This document shows positions 1 to 6,106 of a DNA stretch of 53,350 nt, in pieces. Below the pieces are notes generated by a model. That model made no database searches and had not been told where the DNA came from. It saw only the letters and a list, made by a program, of their open reading frames with translations. The translations under genes and the position numbers were made by a program. Position 1 is the first letter of the stretch. Each line of letters starts with the position of its first letter. Origin of the DNA: Psychrobacter sp. 4Bb (GTDB lineage Bacteria; Pseudomonadota; Gammaproteobacteria; Pseudomonadales; Moraxellaceae); the NCBI RefSeq assembly GCF_002836735.1, contig NZ_PJAS01000063.1:1-53350 (forward strand). Direction: 5' to 3'.

Positions 1-169
1 GTAGTTTACTAATTTCATCTAATAAACGAATAGTAGCTGCTTCGTCATTCATAACTTCGTTCTTTTGCCTATTCCATTTGGCAAAGCAGTAACTACATTT
101 ATAATTGCAAGCCTCGGTAATGTGCCAGTTTACGACCAGCTCTCTTTTAGGTTGGTTTTTATTATTCAT
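1..169 (-). CDS. Prokaryotic viperin-like radical SAM protein, 5' part only
   Basis: This leftward gene starts at the ATG 169-167 and runs off the window, so only 56 residues are visible. Residues 9-32 read from RELVVNW through HITEACNYKCSYCFAKW and hold the CxxxCxxC triad (C22, C26, C29) that binds the radical-SAM 4Fe-4S cluster. The surrounding VNWHITEACNYxCxYCFAKW context is that of prokaryotic viperins, which convert a nucleoside triphosphate to its 3'-deoxy-3',4'-didehydro form and so stop phage transcription. It is the last visible gene of the leftward series from the integrase and lies just after a terminator (299-334), so it probably has its own promoter. Another radical-SAM subfamily cannot be excluded without the remaining roughly 250 residues. 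Confidence 0.8.
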   Translation of the reverse strand, partial: MNNKNQPKRELVVNWHITEACNYKCSYCFAKWNRQKNEVMNDEAATIRLLDEISKL

Positions 170-298
170 GGATATTTCCACTTGAAGTGATTAGAATTAA
201 GATAATGACAGTACTTACTCTAAAGTTTTATAGAAGCCGAATCTCCCCCGAAAAGACGAATTTTGATAATTATTTATATTGATATATGTTTAACCATC

Positions 299-334
299 AA
301 AAAAGCCAGACAATTTAAGCTGTCTGGCTTTTTT
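299..334 (-). terminator. Rho-independent terminator between the small zinc-ribbon gene and the viperin-like gene
   Basis: An 8-bp perfect stem, GCCAGACA (305-312) with TGTCTGGC (321-328), is flanked by six A on the left and six T on the right. It can therefore work on either strand; leftward it ends the transcript of the gene at 347-643 and insulates the viperin-like gene. Confidence 0.85.
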
Positions 335-346
335 GATAGTTAACAT

Positions 347-643
347 TTATTTATTTTCTTTATCTGTCCGCCATAAAGCATGTTCACATATTGCGCATAA
401 CCAACTATCTTTTGCGCACATATAACGAATATCAGCAGGTACTTCAATTGGACAAGCATAACCGCAGTACTCACACACAACATCGTCCAAGTAGGCATAA
501 CATTGAGCAACTGTCTCAAAGAGTACTTGAGGATTTACCTCATATTTCTCACAAAGCGTCTTCACATGTTTAATAAAGCCGCTCTGATTATCATATGCCC
601 AGTAATCCTCACATATTTTGATATCATATGGGCTATGCGTCAT
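347..643 (-). CDS. Unrecognised 98-residue protein with a four-cysteine zinc-ribbon pattern
   Basis: I do not recognise the family. The C-terminal half has C57xxC60, a further C64, C76 and C83xxC86, which is a CxxC-N22-CxxC arrangement typical of a small zinc ribbon. The N-terminal half is acidic and rich in aromatic residues, with no membrane segment or signal peptide. It lies 34 bp after the 97-residue gene upstream and ends just before a terminator, so it appears to be the last gene of an integrase-led operon in the element. It may be an accessory gene of the mobile element or a partner of the defence gene; the sequence alone does not decide. The ribosome-binding site is weak. Confidence 0.6.
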   Translation of the reverse strand: MTHSPYDIKICEDYWAYDNQSGFIKHVKTLCEKYEVNPQVLFETVAQCYAYLDDVVCEYCGYACPIEVPADIRYMCAKDSWLCAICEHALWRTDKENK

Positions 644-677
644 ATTAGGCTGAAGTTACACACTCATAATATTCTCC

Positions 678-971
678 TCAGTAGCTTCCATAATCAGAGT
701 GCGGTAATAGCTCATAAAGCTCGCTTTGAAGCTGACTGCTCATATCTTTTATAAAGTACCCATCTTGAGCATCCAAGCGCTTCTGCACCCATACCCGCAT
801 CGCCATATCGTTATTAAAGCACCGTTTCACTCCCAAGAAGCGAGCGAGGTTATGACCCGATGGAACGTACAACTCTCGCATCAATGCATTGGCGATCAGA
901 TTTGCATCTACACTGATTGCACCGTCAGGTTTAAACTCACCAAACAGCTCCTCATAATTGATGATTTTCAT
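678..971 (-). CDS. Unrecognised 97-residue protein, coupled to the integrase
   Basis: The start codon overlaps the integrase stop by four bases (ATGA at 971-968), so the two are translationally coupled. The protein is soluble, without cysteine motifs or membrane segments. It contains a SVDANLIANALMRELYVPSGHNLARFLG segment that could form helices, and ends in an acidic/tyrosine-rich tail. I recognise no family. Position directly after an integrase is common for small element-specific genes of unknown role. Confidence 0.6.
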   Translation of the reverse strand: MKIINYEELFGEFKPDGAISVDANLIANALMRELYVPSGHNLARFLGVKRCFNNDMAMRVWVQKRLDAQDGYFIKDMSSQLQSELYELLPHSDYGSY

Positions 972-2212
972 TGTGACGTCTCCTTGTCAGTTTTTGCATT
1001 CGTGATTAGTGCTTCAGTGTCAGAGCTATTCGATGCGCTGGTTAACTTCTCCTTACTCGCTAAGAGCAAGTTATCCATCGCTGAGCCATCTTGACGGGTG
1101 ATATCAGGCACATAACGGCTATACACACGAAACAGCATCTCCGTACTACTGTGACCCATCTGACGAGCTATCCACTCAGGATTCTCACCAGCAGCGAGCC
1201 AAAGCGTCGCTGCGGTATGCCGAGTCTGATAAGCACGCCTGTGCTTAAGTCCGAGTAGGGCAAGTGTGGGTTTCCATACCCGTCTATTCACATTACGATA
1301 CTCCAGTGGATTGCCTTGTGAATTGCAAAACACAAACTCTGACTTGCCAAAGGTGCGTGCCTTCTGGTCTTGCAGTGCGTCATACACTAACTGTGACATC
1401 GCAATATCACGTTGTGAGCCTAATGTCTTAGTCGGACCCATCTCACCATTAACTAATGCCTCTCTTATACTAATCTCACGGCGATCAAAATTAATGCAAT
1501 CCCACTTCAGCCCATCTATTTCACTGGTACGCATTCCTGTAAAGAAGCGAATAGTGTAGTAGGGCTTATAATCAGCTCGAACATGCTTTAAAATCAGCCA
1601 TACCTCACTCAATGTAAACGGGTTTACATCCGGACGAGCTTGTTTGAGATGCTTAATATTTTTATAAGGCATCTCAAACTCATGGCGATCTGATGCTTCT
1701 TCTAGTATCATACGAAGAAGTATCATGATCTGGTTGATCCGTGCTACTGACAGACTTGACTGACCATCTTTACCGTAACAAACTTTGGCGAGGGAGCTAC
1801 GGAAGGTCAGCAAGTCTGGTTTTTTTATGGCATGTACCGCTTTACCACCAAACTCAGGTAATAAATACTTATTCAAAATAATCTTTATTTTTTGCCGATA
1901 GCTCGGTCGCCATTCAATCTTCCTCTCCTCAAAAAATGTTTCCGAAAACTCCTTAAAGGTCGGATTACGACTGATACAAGCTTCGGCTCTATCAGCCAAT
2001 GCCGTCATCTCCTGGGCTCGTTCACTCTTTGGGAAGTAAGCAGCATAGTCAAAGATGCCTAAAGTTATTTCTGCTTCCATTTTTTTCATGACTTGCGCTA
2101 ATTTTTTACGATTAGCTGGGTTGTCTTCTAAACTGGTCTTTTCTCGACAGCGCTTACCTAAGTAGCGGAAGTCAACGACCAGCTTACCAAACCGTCCTCG
2201 CATAGTAGCCAT
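968..2212 (-). CDS. Tyrosine recombinase / integrase of a tRNA-linked element
   Basis: This 414-residue site-specific recombinase would integrate and excise the element at its left. The N-terminus (about 1-60) looks like the basic arm-DNA-binding domain of the DUF3596 type, then comes a core-binding SAM-like domain (about 88-185, starting near FKEFSETFFEERK). The catalytic domain follows, with the first arginine in FFTGMRTSEIDGLKW, the second box YQTRHTAATLWLAAGENP, the GH of ARQMGHSS, and the nucleophile in the final VYSRYVP. In box II the usual first histidine is tyrosine, as in many relatives of this type. A GGAG lies six bases before the ATG. It follows the excisionase-like gene by 19 bp and precedes the 97-residue gene with a 4-bp overlap. 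Confidence 0.92.
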   Translation of the reverse strand: MATMRGRFGKLVVDFRYLGKRCREKTSLEDNPANRKKLAQVMKKMEAEITLGIFDYAAYFPKSERAQEMTALADRAEACISRNPTFKEFSETFFEERKIEWRPSYRQKIKIILNKYLLPEFGGKAVHAIKKPDLLTFRSSLAKVCYGKDGQSSLSVARINQIMILLRMILEEASDRHEFEMPYKNIKHLKQARPDVNPFTLSEVWLILKHVRADYKPYYTIRFFTGMRTSEIDGLKWDCINFDRREISIREALVNGEMGPTKTLGSQRDIAMSQLVYDALQDQKARTFGKSEFVFCNSQGNPLEYRNVNRRVWKPTLALLGLKHRRAYQTRHTAATLWLAAGENPEWIARQMGHSSTEMLFRVYSRYVPDITRQDGSAMDNLLLASKEKLTSASNSSDTEALITNAKTDKETSQ

Positions 2213-2231
2213 AGTAAATCTCCTTATTTTT

Positions 2232-2447
2232 TTATTGAAGTGCCATACCGTTGATAGCGCTCATAACCGGCTTGCACATGTCTTCCTCGATACGCTCCCA
2301 TACGTACAAAATCTTACGACCACCAAAAGGGCGTATGTAGTGAATGTTTTCAATCAAAACGGTATCTTTCATTTGATTGCGGATAGTACGTGCGTCGTAC
2401 TTGATGCGTTCGGCTAACTCATCAGTTGTTAAATAAGTATTACTCAT
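2232..2447 (-). CDS. Small helix-turn-helix protein, probable excisionase (Xis/AlpA-like)
   Basis: This 71-residue protein opens with YLTTDELAERIKYDARTIRNQMKD, a winged-helix/MerR-like DNA-recognition segment of the kind seen in phage excisionases and AlpA regulators. It continues with a wing-like HYIRPFGGRKILYVWERIEE. It sits immediately upstream of the integrase in the same direction, the usual place for a recombination directionality factor. It is divergent from the Cro/C1-type regulator at 2644, and the shared 196-bp spacer holds paired operators. A transcriptional activator role is an alternative. Confidence 0.7.
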   Translation of the reverse strand: MSNTYLTTDELAERIKYDARTIRNQMKDTVLIENIHYIRPFGGRKILYVWERIEEDMCKPVMSAINGMALQ

Positions 2448-2549
2448 GGTGTTTACCTCTTTTCAGTTATTAAGTCATTGCATTAAGTGATAGAATAAAA
2501 ATTATTTTATCAACCTGTAAAAATGCATCTTGAAGGAATCAGTTATAAT

Positions 2550-2567
2550 TTACCCGCTTAAAGGTAA
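2550..2567. promoter_or_regulatory. Operator-like inverted repeat, copy 1
   Basis: TTACC (2550-2554) and GGTAA (2563-2567) flank an 8-bp spacer, and the symmetry extends outward to TAAT/ATTA. The same TTACC-N8-GGTAA pattern recurs at 2621-2638. It lies in the spacer between the divergent excisionase and repressor genes, so it is probably bound by the protein encoded at 2644. Confidence 0.6.
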
Positions 2568-2620
2568 TTAGTAACCGATTTGTGTAATATATTACCTTTT
2601 TACTGCAATGTAAAGCATTT

Positions 2621-2638
2621 TTACCCGAAAAGAGGTAA
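2621..2638. promoter_or_regulatory. Operator-like inverted repeat, copy 2, overlapping a ribosome-binding site
   Basis: TTACC (2621-2625) and GGTAA (2634-2638) flank an 8-bp spacer; the first bases CG of the spacer match copy 1. The right arm contains the GAGG that serves as Shine-Dalgarno for the regulator starting at 2644, so a bound repressor would sit right on its own translation start region. This suggests autoregulation. Confidence 0.6.
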
Positions 2639-2643
2639 TTTTT

Positions 2644-2868
2644 ATGATTGTGTCTAAACTTCCTGTTATTTTGGCAGAGAAAAAATTGCGTGTAGCGGAT
2701 GTTGTAAGAGCAACAGGTATGAGTAAATCAACACTTCATAAGCTATACAATGAAGAGTCATCAAGAATTGACTTCAATACCATCGACCAGTTATGTGAGT
2801 TTTTAGATGTGCAGGTGGGTGACTTATTTATTTATAAGCCAAATAATAAAGATGATGAAGAGTCTTGA
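2644..2868 (+). CDS. Cro/C1-type (XRE) helix-turn-helix regulator
   Basis: This 74-residue single-domain regulator has the helix-turn-helix at about residues 16-45 (RVADVVRATGMSKSTLHKLYNEE), followed by the DFNTIDQLCEFLDVQVGDLF helices typical of the HTH_26/Cro-C1 class and a short acidic tail. It is transcribed away from the excisionase and integrase genes. With operators in its own leader, it is well placed to be the switch that keeps the element integrated. The start is fixed by GAGG at 2633-2636, seven bases before the ATG. Confidence 0.85.
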   Translation: MIVSKLPVILAEKKLRVADVVRATGMSKSTLHKLYNEESSRIDFNTIDQLCEFLDVQVGDLFIYKPNNKDDEES

Positions 2869-2984
2869 GGACCTACAAAATTGAAAAAGATGCGCAGAGG
2901 AATAAGTGGTAAAGCCTTATATATGACGTTTCAAGGCCTAAAATTAAGGTTGGGGTTATTTTTAAAACTTAATTTTTCATGATT

Positions 2985-3003
2985 TGGTCACGTTTTGGTC
3001 ACG
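2985..3003. repeat. Direct repeat pair TGGTCACG, 11-bp spacing (left group)
   Basis: TGGTCACG occurs at 2985-2992 and 2996-3003, start to start 11 bp, about one helical turn. The same 19-bp unit, including the TTT spacer, is repeated exactly at 3142-3160. Such phased copies near an integrase gene resemble arm-type integrase binding sites. Confidence 0.6.
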
Positions 3004-3130
3004 CTATGAGCTCAATATACAAAAGCAGTAAAAAAGGAAAAGCGATGTTAAAAAAATATTTCTTAGCATCACTTTTTATAAATATAAGAATAATAAGTTG
3101 GGGTCAATTACGAAATCAGTGTTTATAGCG

Positions 3131-3160
3131 TGGGCACGAAATGGTCACGTTTTGGTCACG
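3131..3160. repeat. Direct repeats TGGTCACG, 11-bp spacing (right group)
   Basis: TGGGCACG (3131-3138, one mismatch), TGGTCACG (3142-3149) and TGGTCACG (3153-3160) start exactly 11 bp apart. The group lies 135 bp from the 3' end of the tRNA-Gly gene. It is probably an integrase or excisionase binding array. Confidence 0.6.
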
Positions 3161-3260
3161 GTACTGATTTTTGAGCTTTTAATATATTAGATAAACTTAG
3201 CAATTAGACTGAATAGCTAATACTGAAAAACTCTGTAGCCCTTAAAAATTGGACAAAAAA

Positions 3261-3285
3261 AAGCCTCACTGTTAAGTGAGGCTTT
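3261..3285 (-). terminator. Terminator of the tRNA-Gly transcript
   Basis: AAGCCTCAC (3261-3269) pairs with GTGAGGCTT (3277-3285). On the leftward strand the hairpin is followed by a run of T (3253-3262 as A on the plus strand), which fits an intrinsic terminator about 10 bp beyond the tRNA 3' end. Confidence 0.8.
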
Positions 3286-3294
3286 CTTAATATT

Positions 3295-3369
3295 TGGAGC
3301 GGGAAAAGAGATTCGAACTCTCGACCCCAACCTTGGCAAGGTTATGCTCTACCACTGAGCTATTCCCGC
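3295..3369 (-). tRNA. tRNA-Gly (anticodon GCC)
   Basis: On the minus strand the 7-bp acceptor stem GCGGGAA/TTCCCGC, D-arm AGCTCAGTGGTAGAGC, anticodon loop TTGCCAA (anticodon GCC), TpsiC arm with GTTCGAATC and a genome-encoded CCA end at 3297-3295 are all present. Its 3' end faces the integrase-bearing element, the usual orientation for a tRNA used as attachment site. Confidence 0.97.
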
Positions 3370-3629
3370 TAATTATCAATTAACTATCGTCAGTTGATGA
3401 AGGCGTATTATACGCAGTTTTTTTTAGGTGTCAACACCTATGACGAAAAAAATTGAAGTTATTAAAATAGGCGTGTCTTCTGGCCATAGATATATGTTAT
3501 AACGGTTTATTATAATATGTATTCCAAAAGCTTTGTAGTACATAAATAAGCTGGGACGCACTTTATAATTTAATCGTAATCACATTCACAATTATCAATA
3601 CTTACCAAGATAAGTCATAAGGATAAAAA

Positions 3630-5300
3630 ATGAGTCAACAATATACCATCGCTGATTATTTGTTTGATCGTGTCGCAGAAGCGGGTGCCTCTGAGATATT
3701 TGGCGTACCTGGTGATTTTAACTTAACTTTTTTGGATAACGTTCTCGCCTCTGACAAGCTACGCTGGGTGGGTAACACCAATGAGCTAAATGCTGGCTAT
3801 GCTGCCGATGGCTATGCACGCGAGCGTGGATTTGCCGCCATGGTGACGACTTTTGGCGTGGGCGAGCTGTCAGCGATTAACGCGACCGCAGGTTCTTTTG
3901 CTGAGTACGCACCGGTATTGCATATCGTCGGTGCACCAAGCACAGCGCTACAAGATTCAAAGCGCCGTATTCATCATTCGCTTGGTGATGGCGTATTCAA
4001 TCATTTTATTAAGATGGTCGAGCCTGTGACGGTAGCACGAGCGCAACTCACTCCTGAAAATGCTGCTTCAGAAATTGATCGAGTGATTCGCTTAATTCTC
4101 AAAAAGCATCGCCCAGGTTACTTACTATTATCACCAGATGTTGCTCGTCAGCCTATCTATCCACCAACGACCAAGCTGATCGATAGCCAAGAAGACATTA
4201 CTAGCCAAGCGGCATTATCAGATTTCAAGCAAGCACTAACCGAGTTTTTGCCAAATAAGACCACGACACTGATGGCAGATTTGATGGTGCATCGTTTGGG
4301 CTTACAGTCACAGCTCAAAGCACTGATTGCTGATACAGATATTCCTTATACCACGCTATCTTGGGGCAAGACGCTGCTTGATGAAAATAGCGATCGTTGG
4401 GCAGGCACTTATGCGGGTGTTGCTTCGCGTCCAATTGTGAAAGATGCGGTAGAAAACTGCGAATGCCTCATCAAAGTAGGCGTGCAATATACTGATACTA
4501 CTACCGCAGGGTTTAGCCAAGATATCAATGAAGATGTGGTCGTAGACTTGCATTATGAGCGTGCTTCTATCAGTGGTAAGAACTTTGCACCGATTGCGCT
4601 AAAAGATGCGTTGCAAGCACTGCATGAAGTGATGACTTCTGGCATTAATATCGTGCCAAAACCTTTCTGTGAAGAAGTTAAGCCGCACGAACAAAAAGGC
4701 AAAGACAGTGAGGCTATCCGCCAAGATGATTTATGGCATATTATCGCTGACCGCTTAGATCACAATAACTTGGTGTTTTCTGAACAAGGCACGGCTTATT
4801 TTGGTATCAGTGATGTGCGTCTGCCAGAAGGGGTGACGTCATATGGGCAGCCGATGTGGGGATCAATTGGCTACACGTTACCTGCCAGCTTGGGCGCCGC
4901 AATCGCATCGCCAGATAAACGTAGCGTGTTATTGATTGGGGATGGTTCAGCATTGCTAACGATCCAAGAGTTGGCGGTCATGATTCAAGAGCGTATCAAT
5001 CCTGTAATCGTTTTAATCAACAATGACGGTTATACGGTAGAGCGCGCGATTCGTGGCGAAAACCAGTACTATAACGATATTCCTAAATGCGATTGGCAAA
5101 TCATGCCGCGAGCTTTCGGCGCGACAGAAGAAAATAGCGTATTACTCAAAGCAGAGACAGCAGGCGAGCTAAAATCTGCTTTCGACAAAGCTGCTGCGAC
5201 TACCGATAAGCTTATAATGATTGAGGTAATTGCAGACAAGCATGATATCCCACCATTGCTAGCAGACATCAGCGCGGCACTAAAACCGAAAAAAGATTAA
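3630..5300 (+). CDS. Thiamine-diphosphate 2-keto acid decarboxylase (pyruvate/indolepyruvate decarboxylase family)
   Basis: This 556-residue enzyme should decarboxylate a 2-keto acid (pyruvate, phenylpyruvate or indolepyruvate) to the aldehyde, in the cytosol. It has the three-domain layout of the family: the PYR domain opens with ADYLFDRVAEAGASEIFGVPGDFNL and carries the cofactor-activating glutamate E52 (NELNAGYAADGYAR) and the catalytic pair H115-H116. The PP domain binds ThDP-Mg through G437DGS to N465DGYT, followed by the active-site E471. These HH and TVE features distinguish it from acetolactate synthase-like enzymes. It stands alone, with a 260-bp leader after the tRNA and its own terminator. 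Substrate choice among pyruvate and aromatic keto acids cannot be read from the sequence with confidence. Confidence 0.9.
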   Translation: MSQQYTIADYLFDRVAEAGASEIFGVPGDFNLTFLDNVLASDKLRWVGNTNELNAGYAADGYARERGFAAMVTTFGVGELSAINATAGSFAEYAPVLHIVGAPSTALQDSKRRIHHSLGDGVFNHFIKMVEPVTVARAQLTPENAASEIDRVIRLILKKHRPGYLLLSPDVARQPIYPPTTKLIDSQEDITSQAALSDFKQALTEFLPNKTTTLMADLMVHRLGLQSQLKALIADTDIPYTTLSWGKTLLDENSDRWAGTYAGVASRPIVKDAVENCECLIKVGVQYTDTTTAGFSQDINEDVVVDLHYERASISGKNFAPIALKDALQALHEVMTSGINIVPKPFCEEVKPHEQKGKDSEAIRQDDLWHIIADRLDHNNLVFSEQGTAYFGISDVRLPEGVTSYGQPMWGSIGYTLPASLGAAIASPDKRSVLLIGDGSALLTIQELAVMIQERINPVIVLINNDGYTVERAIRGENQYYNDIPKCDWQIMPRAFGATEENSVLLKAETAGELKSAFDKAAATTDKLIMIEVIADKHDIPPLLADISAALKPKKD

Positions 5301-5336
5301 GTAATTCGTAAAAGCTTACTCAATAGAAGTGAATAG

Positions 5337-5369
5337 CCCCATTTAGCGAAATAGCTAGATGGGGTTTTT
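5337..5369 (+). terminator. Rho-independent terminator of the decarboxylase gene
   Basis: CCCCAT..AGC (from 5337) pairs with GCT..ATGGGG (to 5364), followed by TTTTT, 36 bp after the stop codon. Confidence 0.85.
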
Positions 5370-5491
5370 GCATTTTTTTTATCATACGAATTAATTAATC
5401 AGTGATTGCTCTTATGTCAGTTTGCAGACTTTAGTATCATGGCGGATTGGGCTACGTTCAGCCTTTATACTCAACAGGAGATGGACCCGTC

Positions 5492-5827
5492 GTGATTTGG
5501 TTAAAAATGCTTATCGGCGCATTGATGGTACTGGCGATTCAAATGTTCGCCCAAACCCGATTTTTCTATTTGGCGGCACTTGCGCCACTATTCCCCACCT
5601 TTACGTTAATCAGTCACTTTATCGTTGGTACTGAGCGCAGTCCTGCTGATTTAAAGGTCGCGTTGATATTCAGTATGCTTGGCGTCATACCGCATTTAAT
5701 TTATACCTTTGTGGTGTTTTTTAGCATCAGTTATATGAGCTTATATAAGGCATTGCTATTAGGCGTAGTCGCTTGGACGGTTGCGGCTGCGATTCTGGTA
5801 CTGACATGGCAATACATTCAAGGTTAA
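5492..5827 (+). CDS. GlpM-like inner membrane protein
   Basis: The 111-residue reading starts at GTG 5492, preceded by GGAG at 5477-5480; upstream in-frame starts exist (5447) but add residues with no membrane character. The protein has about four membrane segments and the family signature AALAPLFPTFTLISHFIVGTER, which closely matches E. coli GlpM (109 residues) in place and length. Later GVIPHLIYTFVVFF and LLGVVAWTVAAAILVLTWQYI match the last two helices. GlpM is a poorly understood inner membrane protein. It stands alone here between two unrelated genes. Confidence 0.8.
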   Translation: MIWLKMLIGALMVLAIQMFAQTRFFYLAALAPLFPTFTLISHFIVGTERSPADLKVALIFSMLGVIPHLIYTFVVFFSISYMSLYKALLLGVVAWTVAAAILVLTWQYIQG

Positions 5828-6106
5828 GTAATATTAAGACGTAAACTCTTTTAGCATAGCAATATTGTTTTGCAGGCTTCACTTTAATATTTGAGCGTTT
5901 TTTATTGAAGTATTTTTTATTGACTTTGTATTGGCTGCTAGTTCTGACGATGATGCTAATATCGCCATAAATAATGGTCATTCATATTTTGAATAATGGC
6001 CGCTTATGATAGGCTCACTGGTGTAATATCTACTAACAGCAAGATAACGAAAACCCCATCGCAATCAATTACTATTCTTAATAATAAAAAATAGGGCTCA
6101 AAAAAA

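Larger units (their letters stand above)
2869..3294. other. Gene-free end of the integrated element with phased repeats
   Basis: No gene of convincing length or start is seen here. It holds five TGGTCACG-type octamers in two groups (2985-3003 and 3131-3160) and the tRNA terminator at 3261-3285. The stretch between the repeat groups is AT-rich. Overall it resembles the attachment-site end of an integrative element lying against the 3' end of the tRNA-Gly gene. Confidence 0.55.

Noticed and set aside
3097..3116. GTTGGGGTC match to the TpsiC side of tRNA-Gly
   Set aside because: Only nine bases match and the orientation is opposite to that expected of an attachment-site duplicate on this side of the tRNA; probably chance.
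5447..5491. Longer N-terminal extension of the GlpM-like protein
   Set aside because: It adds 15 residues lacking family similarity, and the GTG at 5492 has a better ribosome-binding site and matches the family length.
5422..5634. 70-codon frame overlapping the GlpM-like gene
   Set aside because: Its product is rich in Arg and Trp and has no family resemblance; it is the out-of-frame shadow of the membrane protein gene.
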